The notes under the pieces are model-generated. The model made no database searches. It was not told the origin of the DNA and saw nothing but the letters and a program-made list of their open reading frames with translations. A program made the position numbers and the translations under genes. Source: Desulfogranum japonicum DSM 18378 (GTDB taxonomy: Bacteria; Desulfobacterota; Desulfobulbia; Desulfobulbales; Desulfobulbaceae). From it: DNA of 64,000 nucleotides. The stretch covers positions 49,028-113,027 of the forward strand of contig NZ_AUCV01000020.1 of assembly GCF_000429945.1 (NCBI RefSeq). Reading direction: 5' to 3'. Shown here piece by piece: positions 35,480-45,077 of the stretch (position 1 is the first letter of the stretch; each line of letters starts with the position of its first letter).

Positions 35480-36400
35480 TCAAACGTTGAAATCTGGAAT
35501 CTGAAACGCAATAGTTTCAACTTTTCCCTGCATTTCAGTTACAGTCACAGATCCAAATTTCTGCAACCAGTCAATGACCTGACCAACCAAATGTTCCGGG
35601 GCCGAGGCTCCTGCTGTTATCCCTACATGTTCCACGTTAATCAGCCAGTCAGGATTAATTTCATCAGCTTGATCAATCAGGTAGGCGGGAATCCCCTCTT
35701 GCTGAGCGACCTCCCGAAGCCGATTTGAATTCGAACTGTTTTTCGAGCCAACCACAAATACCATGTCAACCTGTTTTGCCAGTTTTCGAACGGCCTCCTG
35801 ACGGTTCGTAGTTGCATAACAGATATCTGTGCGCTCCGGTGCCGTCATCTCTGGAAACTTTTGATACAGTGCCTCAAGGATATCCTTGGTATCATCAAGG
35901 CTTAATGTAGTCTGCGTCACATATCCGACTTTCGTTCTATCATTCACCTGCAGAGAGGAGACTTCATCAGGTCGTGACAACACATGCACTGCTCCCACCG
36001 CATGACCACAGGTTCCCTCAACTTCAGGATGCCCCTTATGTCCTATTACAATGACGTCATACCCTAATCTATTCAGACGTGTTACCCGTCTATGAACCAT
36101 GGAAACCAAGGGGCAGGTGGCATCAATGGTTCGCAGATCCAGGCTTCTTGCCTTTTCCTGAATGGCCATGGAAACCCCATGTGCACTGAAAATGGCAATG
36201 GAGCTTGTGGGAATATCCTCAAGTTTTTCAACAAATACAGCTCCCTTGGTTGTCAGCTCTGCTATAACATGGGTGTTATGAACTATTTCGTGCAGAACGT
36301 AGACAGGTGCGCCATACCGCTCAAGAGCTTTGTTAACGATGGCAATCGCCCGATTAACACCGGCGCAGAAGCCACGAGGTTGTGCCAGCATAACCTGCAT
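35480..36400 (-). CDS. ispH: 4-hydroxy-3-methylbut-2-enyl diphosphate reductase
   Basis: A 306-aa 4Fe-4S enzyme of the last step of the MEP pathway, giving IPP and DMAPP. The three cluster Cys are in GFCAGV (Cys12), DATCPLV and CYATTNRQ; the proton-relay Glu is in EVEGTCG, and VGSKNSSNS and ITAGASAPE bind diphosphate. Start supported by AAAGGAGG. Its products feed the prenyl synthase found 6 kb away. Single-gene unit on the minus strand. Confidence 0.96.
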   Translation of the reverse strand: MQVMLAQPRGFCAGVNRAIAIVNKALERYGAPVYVLHEIVHNTHVIAELTTKGAVFVEKLEDIPTSSIAIFSAHGVSMAIQEKARSLDLRTIDATCPLVSMVHRRVTRLNRLGYDVIVIGHKGHPEVEGTCGHAVGAVHVLSRPDEVSSLQVNDRTKVGYVTQTTLSLDDTKDILEALYQKFPEMTAPERTDICYATTNRQEAVRKLAKQVDMVFVVGSKNSSNSNRLREVAQQEGIPAYLIDQADEINPDWLINVEHVGITAGASAPEHLVGQVIDWLQKFGSVTVTEMQGKVETIAFQIPDFNV

Positions 36401-36766
36401 TGTATTTCCTCCTTTCCCCTGCAGATGACTCGGAGCAGGTCCGCAACATTGCCATACCCGCTTCAGTCATCCTAACAAAATCCTATATTTCAATTCATGT
36501 ACGGCTTTGGTATAAAAAAAAGAGGTGTTGTTTCACGCAAACAGCCCTTGCAGAGATATCTTGCCACAGGTGTCAAAATATCCCTCTGGCTGGTATCTGG
36601 CAGGAGATACATCACAGGATGAAACATCAGCTGATAAATATACCAAAAAAAACGACGAATGCTGTTTTCTACTCGCAAAAGAGACATACATATATCTAAA
36701 TCAACTCAATGTACATAAGAAAGACCGTAAGATGAGTGCGTTTGCATAGTATGCCAGGAGAACGAT
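36401..36766. other. divergent intergenic region ispH / ABC operon
   Basis: About 370 bases, promoters for both directions expected. Several inverted matches around 36555-36620 (TCTTGCCA and TATCTGGCA) may fold, but no known element was recognised. Confidence 0.35.
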
Positions 36767-37417
36767 ATGGAAAGACTGCCTCCTCTGCCCCTGAAAAAAT
36801 CCCTTGAAATAGCATTTCAATCTATACGGGTGCGTTTTTTTCGTTCCCTGGTGACGACGACCAGCCTGGTGCTGGCTGTAGCGTTTCTCAGCTATACCCA
36901 AACCTGGAACGACCTTGCCAACAGTCTTTTCCTTTCTCATAACCAGGCTGCCATCCAAAAACTCATCCAAACAGGATTTGACATCAACGAAAACACACAG
37001 GCTATTGGGGAAAGCCCCAAACAACAGTGGTTGATGACCCTGGCGCTGCTTGTTTGTGTGGTAGGTATTATCAATGCACAACTGATGGCTGTTACCGAGC
37101 GTTTCAGAGAAATCGGTACGATGAAATGTCTGGGAGCTCTTGACAGAGTGGTACTGCTCCTTTTTGTACTTGAAGCGGGCATGCAGGGGCTGGCCGGTTC
37201 CCTTGCCGGTGCCTTTTTGGGGAGTATCGCTGGCCTTCTCCAGTCTTTTTTTACTTTCGGCTCCCTTATCTGGAGTACGTTTCCCGTAGTGGAATTGTTA
37301 CAAACTGCATCTCAGGCTGTAGCCATAGGCTGCCTGCTCAGCCTGATCGGTGTACTCTATCCAGCGCTTCAAGCTGCCCGCATGCAACCTGTAGTTGCCA
37401 TGCGCATGGAACAATAG
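36767..37417 (+). CDS. short FtsX/LolE-type ABC permease
   Basis: A 216-aa membrane protein with four hydrophobic segments: one near residues 27-45, then three in the C-terminal half (about 88-107, 127-155, 180-197). FREIGTMKCLGALDRVVLLLFVLEA is the coupling region of MacB/LolE/FtsX permeases (REIG..k.lGa), and it ends PALQAARMQPVVAMR. The large periplasmic domain between helices 1 and 2 found in LolE and MacB is reduced to about 40 residues, so this is a short subunit. AGGAG before the ATG. First gene of a five-gene unit. Confidence 0.82.
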   Translation: MERLPPLPLKKSLEIAFQSIRVRFFRSLVTTTSLVLAVAFLSYTQTWNDLANSLFLSHNQAAIQKLIQTGFDINENTQAIGESPKQQWLMTLALLVCVVGIINAQLMAVTERFREIGTMKCLGALDRVVLLLFVLEAGMQGLAGSLAGAFLGSIAGLLQSFFTFGSLIWSTFPVVELLQTASQAVAIGCLLSLIGVLYPALQAARMQPVVAMRMEQ

Positions 37418-37437
37418 ACAGGAAAACGAGGTATTCC

Positions 37438-38166
37438 ATGGAACATGCCATTGTGCGGACCACAGACGTCACAAAAAGTTTTCAGCTGGGAGACCACACC
37501 CTTGAAGTTCTTAAAGGCATCAGTTTAACCATAAGTACTGGTCGCTATATATCTATAATGGGGCCATCTGGTTCGGGAAAATCCACCCTGTTCAATATGA
37601 TCGGAGGTCTGGATAAACCAACTTCCGGAAAAGTCTTCATAGATGAAGTTGATGTTGCCCAACTGGATGCCTACGAACTTGCCTGGCTGCGGTGCCGAAA
37701 AATAGGATATATATTTCAAACATTTAACCTTATTCCTGTCATGACAGCCCTGGAAAATGTCACCCTTCCCATGACGTTTGCCGGTACAGGGAGTGATGAA
37801 GCCAATGAACGAGGTATGGAACTCCTTAAACAGGTTGGACTGGACCAGCGATATCATCATAAGCCATCTGAACTCTCAGGAGGGCAACAGCAACGGGTGG
37901 CCGTTGCCAGAGCACTGGCCAACACTCCTGCCATCATCCTTGCTGACGAACCCACCGGAAACCTGGATCTCACCACTGGAGAAGAAATTATTACCCTGCT
38001 CAAACAAATGAGCATTGAACGTGGTGTCACTGTTATTTCAGCAACCCACGACTTCAAGATGCTCAATGTCTCAGATGAAGTAATCTGGATTCGAGACGGT
38101 CGTATTGACAAAATCGAGCAAAGGGATGAGCTGAACATTTCCGTGGGGACCATTGATGAAAAGTGA
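37438..38166 (+). CDS. LolD/MacB-type ABC ATPase
   Basis: A 242-aa ATPase: Walker A GPSGSGKST, Q-loop in FQTFNLIPVMTALENV, signature LSGGQQQRVAVARAL, Walker B AIILADEPTGNLD, H-loop ATHD. This is the family that drives FtsX-like mechanotransmission (LolCDE, MacB, FtsE), where movement is passed to the periplasm without a transported substrate crossing the membrane. It lies between the short permease and the large one and should power both. Confidence 0.94.
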   Translation: MEHAIVRTTDVTKSFQLGDHTLEVLKGISLTISTGRYISIMGPSGSGKSTLFNMIGGLDKPTSGKVFIDEVDVAQLDAYELAWLRCRKIGYIFQTFNLIPVMTALENVTLPMTFAGTGSDEANERGMELLKQVGLDQRYHHKPSELSGGQQQRVAVARALANTPAIILADEPTGNLDLTTGEEIITLLKQMSIERGVTVISATHDFKMLNVSDEVIWIRDGRIDKIEQRDELNISVGTIDEK

Positions 38167-41100
38167 TATCCTTTTCAGACAGTCCTGCATAGCATTCCTG
38201 ATCATCGGCCTTTTCACTGTATTTGGCAGACCTCTATCCTGCCTCGCAGAGATGCCCGCACCCCACCTTGCTGATCTTCAACAGACCGTCACCGAGCTGG
38301 CCAGTTACGGTGATCGATCCACAGGAAGCAGCGGAGAAAAACGAGCTGCTGAATATATCCTACACCGTTTTTCTCTGGCAACCTCTGGGCAGACAGGCAA
38401 ACTCCCCTTTACCCTCCCTGTTAGAAAACATGGCGGATCAACCCTCATGGTTGGTGAACAGCGTATGGAACTTCATCCGTTGTATTATAATGCCATTACC
38501 CCGCAAAACCTTCCTGCTGAAGGCATTCAAGGTCCACTTCTGTATGTGGGCAAAGGGGAACTCCGTGATTTCAACGGGTTGGATATTCGTGGATCCATAG
38601 TCCTCATGGACTTCGATTCCGGTACAAACTGGCTTAATGCCGCCAACCTCGGCGCCCAGGCTTTGATCTACCTGGATTCAGGGCAAAGCTTCAAGGAACT
38701 GTTTACAGAAAAACAGGAACTTACGCCTATCCAATTTCCTTGTTTCTGGATACCAAAAAAACGCCTCAGCCAACTCTATCCTGACCTTGCCCCTGGAAAA
38801 ATTGCTGAACAGATTCGCCTGCAAAGTGCAGTACAATGGCAGCAACATGAATCAGACAATATCTATGCATTTTTCCAAGGATCAGATGCACAGAAAAAAG
38901 AACAGCTCATTGTGGTGGAAGCCTTTTTTGATGCATCACAAAATGTTGCTGACACTGCTCCCGGAGCAGATGAGGCACTGTCCATAGCCTCCCTCCTTCA
39001 ACTTGCTGATTACCTCCATAATCATCCTCCTCAACACTCCTTTCTCCTGCTGGCTACAAGCGGACACGATCAGGAGTTGGCCGGCATGCGCGAAATGGTA
39101 TGGTCGCTGACGAGCACAGGAAAAATGTTCCGCACTATCTCGAAACAGCAGAGGCAGGAGCTTAAGACACGGACGGCCTACTTAAAAACCCTGTCCGCCT
39201 TTCTTCAGCACAAAGCTGTAGCTGAAAACAGCACCTCCTTTGGAGATAGTATTCGTGAGTCTCTCAAACTCAAAATTGACGAACTATCCAATCGCCTTAT
39301 GTCAATGCGCATGCAGGAGCAGTCGTCACTGATAACCGCGAAGGTACAACAGTTGGCCGATACCAGGATTAAACTCCGACGGATCTCCTGGAAAAAAGAC
39401 TTCAGCTCTCTAAATCCTGAGGAACTAGAGGTTCTTGTCAGCCTGGCTCAAAAAGCTCAAGAGCTTCACACAGGAGTGATCAGGGAATTGAAGGCTGACA
39501 GGAAACGACTTGAGCAACAACGAGAATTCCGTTCCCTTGTGTTGGAATATGAACCAAGACTGTTTGTATCGCTTCACCTCTCAAGCCACGGTGACGGCCT
39601 GGCCGCCTTTAACCAGGGCTTCATGTATCCCCTTCGTGAACGGATTAACAGAACCGGCTCATACAGGGAATTCCATCAAATTCTGCATCAGGCTGTTTCT
39701 CAAGAAAAAACACCATTTCCATTTATATCAACCCTCAGACCCGACCGCTTGCATCCCTGGGAGGATCTCCTGCCGGATAAACCTCATCTGGGTGGAGAAG
39801 TTACAGCCCTTGCAGGACTGCCCGGAATCACCCTGGCTACCACAGGTGATTCACGTTGCTGGTGGGGAACACCTTTTGACCAGATACATAATATCCAATG
39901 GCAAAAGGTTACTCAACAGCACCAGGTTCTAGAACATCTGATAACTGCTTTGGATCGGTCTGACCTCTCTGTCAGCAACTCTTTACGCAATGGTTTTGCA
40001 ACAGTTACGGGTAAAACCAGCCTGCTTCTTCACGGTGAATTATTTGCCGAACAACCAGCACCGGGATCCATATTGCTGATCTATCAGGGGCCGGCTCGTT
40101 ATCACTTGCAGGCAAACAGTCAGGGGCAATTCCTCCTGAAGGGGGTCGCTGACAAAAAACATGTACAGGACAAAGTAATTTTTGAGGGATACATCTTTTC
40201 CACCAAGGATGGTGCCGTGCTTGGGGCCATTGATAAAAAACTGACAGGCAAAGCGGCCTATCGTCTGAAAATGCAGCGGCAGGACATGCGTACTGACCTG
40301 ATCATGTTCAACTGCTCCCAGACGACCATTTTTAATCTCCTGGAACCGCGGAGCCTGAGATACCTGACCAAACTTCAGCTTATAGACGGTGCCAGAGAAG
40401 CGCCGCCGGTACGTTACTGGTATAGCCGCATTGACACCAGGTCTTCCACCATAGCTTCTCTGTTTCTCGAACCTGAAACAAGAATGAAACTGACCCTTTC
40501 TGATACACTACTGGATAAAAAACTTATCCTGACAAACGGCTCGTCAGAGACTCCGATGGGTAACGGTTATAAAGTTTCAGCACACCCCTCCCTGCATCAT
40601 ACCAGTTACCTCGTGGCACGTGATATGTGGGCCCTGCTCGCCCCGAGAATTCGGAATCTGGAGCAGCATGGCATCTTTGACGAATACATTAACGCCCTGC
40701 AGGAACAAGGGCTTGCGGCACTCAAAAAAAGTCATCAGGCGCTGCAGGATAAGCGTTACGACCGTATGTTTGCCAATGCCACCGCATCCTGGGCACTTGC
40801 AGATCGTGTGTACACACACGTTGAACAAACCCAGAAAGATGTCCTATTTGGCGTCTTGTTCTATATAGCTCTTTTCGTTCCCTTTGCCTTCTGCATGGAA
40901 AGGCTGCTCTTTGCCTATACCTCAATTTATAAACGTATCATCGCTTTTACGGGCATCCTTGTTCTGCTCATCGCCCTCATAGCCAATGTCCATCCTGCTT
41001 TCAAGCTGGCTTACAGCCCTACGGTCGTAATTATCGCGTTTTTTATCATAGGACTGTCTTTTCTGGTCACTCTGATCATTTTCTTTCGCTTTGAACAACA

Positions 41101-42952
41101 GATGATCATGTTGCAACGCAGGGCTTCCATGACCAAAGCCACGGAACTCTCAAGCTGGAAAGCATTTACAGCAGCTTTTTATCTTGGCGTTTCAAATCTT
41201 AATCGACGAAAGATGCGCACCGGCCTGACTTGCCTGACGTTGATTATTCTCACGTTTACCATCATGAGTTTTACCAGTGTCAGCTCCACCCGACGCCAAA
41301 ATGAATTACATTTTGCCGAGCAGGGGAGCTATACTGGTTATCTCCTTAAAGATATGGCCTGGAACGACCTGCCCAGGCAGACACTCACGATGTTTTCTTC
41401 CCTGTTTGATTCACAGGTCACGGTCGGCCCCAGAATATGGTACAGTAACGAAGATTTGACCAGAAGCGCAGATATTCAGCTGCGCATGACGAACAATCAG
41501 TTCACCATCCAGGGGTTGATAGGGCTTTCCTCGCAGGAGCCTCAAATCAGCCGTCTCCATGAAACCCTGGTTGCTGGTCGATGGTTCAATCCAGACGAAC
41601 GTAACGTCATTCTCCTGCCGGAAAAACTTGCGCACAGAGCTAACATTCATCCTGGTATTGCAGGCAAGGACTCCATTGTTCTCTGGGGTGTTTCGTTTCA
41701 GGTGGTCGGTCTTTTCTCTGAAGACGGTTTTCGTCAACATCCAGACCTGGATGAAGAGATTATAACCCCGGTTGTCTTTCCCTCTCAGTCCGTACGTGAA
41801 TTGAGTGATGAAGAACAGGAAGCCATGGAATCTGGGGAAGACATTCAGACTTACCAGGGGAGATATCGCCATATAGACCCGGACCAGATTGCAATTATCC
41901 CGGCAGACACCTTGCTTGCCATGGGTGGAATGTTGAAAAGCATTGCCCTGATTATTCCGGAACAAGCTAAAGACAACTCACTCTCTTTTCTCTCTGACCG
42001 TTTTAATTTTACTCTGTTTCGCAGTGATCAAAACGGGGTATCTGTGTTTCACGCAAGCGATGCCATGAGCTATTCAGGGATGCCGAACATCATTATCCCT
42101 TTGCTCATTTCCATACTCATAGTTCTTAACACTATGATCAGCTCTGTGTTTGAACGAAAAAAAGAAATAGGTATCTATACGTCAGTGGGCCTTGCTCCCC
42201 GCCATGTTTCATTTCTGTTTATTGCTGAAGCCATGGCTTTTGCAATAATTTCCGTGGTACTTGGATACCTGCTGGCCCAAACCCTTGCCGGATTTCTTGC
42301 AGACACCCCACTCTGGCAGGGGATAACTGTCAATTATTCCTCCACAGCCGGAGTAGCGGCCATGTTTCTTGTCATGGCTGTGGTTTTACTCTCAGTTATA
42401 TACCCTTCCAAAGTCGCTGCCAGTATTGCCATCCCTGATGTCAATCGAAGCTGGGTCATGCCTGCTCCGGAAAACGATGCAATAACCCTGACGCTGCCAT
42501 TTCTCATGCGTTATCATGAGCACCACTCCATATGTGGTTTCCTCTATGAGTATTTCAGCACCCATCAGGATGTTTCACACGGGTTATTTTCCACAGGTCC
42601 CATAGAAATTGTGGAAACATGCCAGTTAACCGCATTAGGCCTTCAACGCCTGCCCATGGCCGAAGATTGCTTGCACATCAGAGCAAAAGTCTGGCTGGCA
42701 CCTTTTGATTTTGGCATTATGCAATGGGTTGACCTCAGCTTCTGCCACGCAAGAGAAGGTAAAGATTTTCTCGAAATAAGCGTCGTCCTCAATAGAAGAT
42801 CAGGTGAAGCCGGTGTGTGGAAAAGGGTCAATACCTCTTTTGTACACAGCCTGCGCAAACAGCTGCTTATCTGGCGTTCACTGCATGACAACGATAAAAA
42901 GCACTATGCCCAACTTCTCCTGCACACTGCAGGTCAGGAGGGCCAGCAATGA
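38156..42952 (+). CDS. giant FtsX permease fused to PA domain and degenerate M28 peptidase domain
   Basis: About 1598 aa. A signal peptide or first helix (FLIIGLFTVFG) precedes a periplasmic region of some 860 residues. That region has a protease-associated-like part (about 60-240), then an M28 aminopeptidase fold interrupted by a helical coiled-coil insertion (about 320-455). M28 zinc sites are damaged: the expected HxD is AFFD (Phe257), the Glu pair is replaced by His-Asp in SGHDQEL, and only PGAD is kept. Three helices follow (about 895-980), then a full FtsX unit (NLNRRKMRTGLT helix, periplasmic MacB-like domain, IGIYTSVGLAPRHV and two more helices) and a C-terminal soluble domain of about 160 residues. 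Start is ATG, 11 bases inside the ATPase gene. The peptidase domain probably binds rather than cuts. Confidence 0.82.
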   Translation: MKSDILFRQSCIAFLIIGLFTVFGRPLSCLAEMPAPHLADLQQTVTELASYGDRSTGSSGEKRAAEYILHRFSLATSGQTGKLPFTLPVRKHGGSTLMVGEQRMELHPLYYNAITPQNLPAEGIQGPLLYVGKGELRDFNGLDIRGSIVLMDFDSGTNWLNAANLGAQALIYLDSGQSFKELFTEKQELTPIQFPCFWIPKKRLSQLYPDLAPGKIAEQIRLQSAVQWQQHESDNIYAFFQGSDAQKKEQLIVVEAFFDASQNVADTAPGADEALSIASLLQLADYLHNHPPQHSFLLLATSGHDQELAGMREMVWSLTSTGKMFRTISKQQRQELKTRTAYLKTLSAFLQHKAVAENSTSFGDSIRESLKLKIDELSNRLMSMRMQEQSSLITAKVQQLADTRIKLRRISWKKDFSSLNPEELEVLVSLAQKAQELHTGVIRELKADRKRLEQQREFRSLVLEYEPRLFVSLHLSSHGDGLAAFNQGFMYPLRERINRTGSYREFHQILHQAVSQEKTPFPFISTLRPDRLHPWEDLLPDKPHLGGEVTALAGLPGITLATTGDSRCWWGTPFDQIHNIQWQKVTQQHQVLEHLITALDRSDLSVSNSLRNGFATVTGKTSLLLHGELFAEQPAPGSILLIYQGPARYHLQANSQGQFLLKGVADKKHVQDKVIFEGYIFSTKDGAVLGAIDKKLTGKAAYRLKMQRQDMRTDLIMFNCSQTTIFNLLEPRSLRYLTKLQLIDGAREAPPVRYWYSRIDTRSSTIASLFLEPETRMKLTLSDTLLDKKLILTNGSSETPMGNGYKVSAHPSLHHTSYLVARDMWALLAPRIRNLEQHGIFDEYINALQEQGLAALKKSHQALQDKRYDRMFANATASWALADRVYTHVEQTQKDVLFGVLFYIALFVPFAFCMERLLFAYTSIYKRIIAFTGILVLLIALIANVHPAFKLAYSPTVVIIAFFIIGLSFLVTLIIFFRFEQQMIMLQRRASMTKATELSSWKAFTAAFYLGVSNLNRRKMRTGLTCLTLIILTFTIMSFTSVSSTRRQNELHFAEQGSYTGYLLKDMAWNDLPRQTLTMFSSLFDSQVTVGPRIWYSNEDLTRSADIQLRMTNNQFTIQGLIGLSSQEPQISRLHETLVAGRWFNPDERNVILLPEKLAHRANIHPGIAGKDSIVLWGVSFQVVGLFSEDGFRQHPDLDEEIITPVVFPSQSVRELSDEEQEAMESGEDIQTYQGRYRHIDPDQIAIIPADTLLAMGGMLKSIALIIPEQAKDNSLSFLSDRFNFTLFRSDQNGVSVFHASDAMSYSGMPNIIIPLLISILIVLNTMISSVFERKKEIGIYTSVGLAPRHVSFLFIAEAMAFAIISVVLGYLLAQTLAGFLADTPLWQGITVNYSSTAGVAAMFLVMAVVLLSVIYPSKVAASIAIPDVNRSWVMPAPENDAITLTLPFLMRYHEHHSICGFLYEYFSTHQDVSHGLFSTGPIEIVETCQLTALGLQRLPMAEDCLHIRAKVWLAPFDFGIMQWVDLSFCHAREGKDFLEISVVLNRRSGEAGVWKRVNTSFVHSLRKQLLIWRSLHDNDKKHYAQLLLHTAGQEGQQ

Positions 42953-44943
42953 TGAAATCGAAAAAAAACACCTCTGCATCCCGCATACGTCTTCGATCCA
43001 TTCTGGTTGGTGTTATTTTGAGCGTCGGCATCTGCATTCTGACGCCGGTCAACAACATCTATCATCACGCCACGCCCCTTGGCGGAGGGCACTTTCCTCT
43101 GGCACCCTTTTATATTTTTCTTATCTCAATCCTGGTAACAGGCATCCTTACCCATATTTTTAGGAACTCACGCCTGATGACAGGCCCTGAACTCCTGGTA
43201 ATATGGATTCAGATGGTTATCGCCTCAGGTATAGCATATACCGGCCTGGCACGAACGATGTTTCTCAACCTGACTGTTCCCTTTCAATTTGCCACATCTG
43301 AAAATAACTGGATCGACACTCTCCAACCATTGCTCCCCCAAAAACTTTACCCTGATCAGGAAGCTGTCAAAACACTTTACGATGGGTTGGCTGGAGGCCG
43401 GCAGATGGACTGGCTGGAGATTTTTTCAACCATTCCCTGGCAAGCATGGATAGCTCCCATACTCTTCTGGGGAATTTTTATTCTGCTCTGCTACACTGTG
43501 CTCATCTGCCTGATCAATCTCTTTTCCAGGCAATGGATACATAATGAACGTATGAACTTTCCCCTGCTCCAGGTTCCCCAGATGATAAGCAGCAGTCTGG
43601 AAAAGGGACAAATGGGCTCATTCTTTCTACACCCTTACCTTCTTGTGGGGTTTTCTCTACCCGTCTGCCTGCATCTTCTCAATGGTTTAAGTTATTACTA
43701 TCCTTCAGTACCCTCGATCCCCACCCTGCTTCTGGCTGGCCCTTACTTTCCCAAAGTCGGGCTATTATCGGGATTCAGCAAGCTCAAAATCTTCATTTAC
43801 CCTGCATTTATTGGGTTCGCCTTTCTCACAGCCAGACAGGTTTCGCTCAGTTGCTGGCTCTTTTACATTCTGGGCGGTCTCCTTTTCGGTATCCTTGCAC
43901 TCATGGGGTATACTATCCCCGCATCATCACTGGGAGTAACCTTTGGGCCCACTCTGGCCTTTGTGGAAGAAACGCAGATGATTGGTGCTTATGGTGTATT
44001 TTTTTGTTTCCTTCTCTGGCTTTCCCGCAATCACCTACGGCATATTGTCAGGCAGGCCTTCACCACTACTCCCCTGTCCATCAATACCGAATGGTTTTCC
44101 ATACGTCTCTCCTTCTGGATTGCAGCGGTGGGTATGGTTGCCCTGGCCGGATGGGGTGTATGCTTTGGCATGAGACCGGGAACCGCATTGCTGACCATCT
44201 GTGCCTTTTTTATGATTACTCTGGTTGCATCACGGGTTATCTGCCAGGGAGGTCTGGCCTACTTTACACTCACGGCTGCACCCCTTGATGGATTACTTAT
44301 TCTATTCGGCCCTGGAATCTTCAGTAAAATTGGTTTGGTAATCGCTGCAGCTGCACAGAAAATGCTCTTTGTCGATCTCCGAGAGTCCTTAAGTCCCTCA
44401 CTACTGCATGCCCGCCAGATTCATCACACCATGGCAAACAGAAGGCTTTTACTCTTTGGCATTGGCCTGACAATACTCACAGCAGTAATGGCTTCTTTCC
44501 TGGCCATGATCATGCTGTGTTATAAATATGGTATTAGGGAACTGCAGCTGGAATGGGCTACGCAAACATCTCTGACCATGTATGAAAATATCGTTCGGTT
44601 GAATGAAACAGGGGTCGAGGCCGGGAAATGGGTTAAAATTTTTGTGATTATAGGCGCCGTGGTCATGGCCCTGCTGGTAACATGCTATCACCGTTTTTAC
44701 TGGTGGCCTATCCATCCAATCGGCTACCTGACCGCTTATTCCTCAGCGATGCGCATCCTCTGGTTTTCTTTTTTCATTGGCTGGCTCTGCAATGCACTCT
44801 GTATGCGCTACGGAGGGGTGGGACTTTTCCGCAAACTGCAGCTGCTGTTTATCGGACTCATAATTGGAGACCTACTCATGGGAGGTACCTGGGCCCTGGT
44901 AGGGTTATTTGCCGACGGTAGCTATCAGGTTCTGCCGGATTGA
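42949..44943 (+). CDS. OPT-like multi-helix membrane protein (DUF6785-type)
   Basis: A 664-aa inner-membrane protein with about 14 hydrophobic segments and a ATGA overlap with the upstream gene. The GGHFPLAPFYIFL opening, the helix pair around ENNWIDTLQPLLP and the QWIHNERMNFPLLQVP stretch match, from memory, proteins annotated DUF6785/DUF6784 and distantly related to oligopeptide (OPT) transporters, known mostly from Planctomycetes and Verrucomicrobia. The substrate is unknown. It would form a pair with the next gene. Confidence 0.65.
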   Translation: MMKSKKNTSASRIRLRSILVGVILSVGICILTPVNNIYHHATPLGGGHFPLAPFYIFLISILVTGILTHIFRNSRLMTGPELLVIWIQMVIASGIAYTGLARTMFLNLTVPFQFATSENNWIDTLQPLLPQKLYPDQEAVKTLYDGLAGGRQMDWLEIFSTIPWQAWIAPILFWGIFILLCYTVLICLINLFSRQWIHNERMNFPLLQVPQMISSSLEKGQMGSFFLHPYLLVGFSLPVCLHLLNGLSYYYPSVPSIPTLLLAGPYFPKVGLLSGFSKLKIFIYPAFIGFAFLTARQVSLSCWLFYILGGLLFGILALMGYTIPASSLGVTFGPTLAFVEETQMIGAYGVFFCFLLWLSRNHLRHIVRQAFTTTPLSINTEWFSIRLSFWIAAVGMVALAGWGVCFGMRPGTALLTICAFFMITLVASRVICQGGLAYFTLTAAPLDGLLILFGPGIFSKIGLVIAAAAQKMLFVDLRESLSPSLLHARQIHHTMANRRLLLFGIGLTILTAVMASFLAMIMLCYKYGIRELQLEWATQTSLTMYENIVRLNETGVEAGKWVKIFVIIGAVVMALLVTCYHRFYWWPIHPIGYLTAYSSAMRILWFSFFIGWLCNALCMRYGGVGLFRKLQLLFIGLIIGDLLMGGTWALVGLFADGSYQVLPD

Positions 44944-45077
44944 CCAGGCATCACAAACCTGCTGTGCATAAACGTAAAAACAGGAATAACCAGATCATCA
45001 ACATAAAATTGCACTACACCAATGACCCTATGCATAACGTATGCTTCCATCAGAAAACAAGCAGGCAGTGAGGCACC

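Noticed and set aside
36555..36620. Possible riboswitch before the ABC operon
   Set aside because: Some inverted matches exist, but no conserved block of any known class.
38156..42952. Reading the large protein as an active secreted aminopeptidase
   Set aside because: First zinc His and Glu pair of M28 are not found at their expected places; called degenerate instead.
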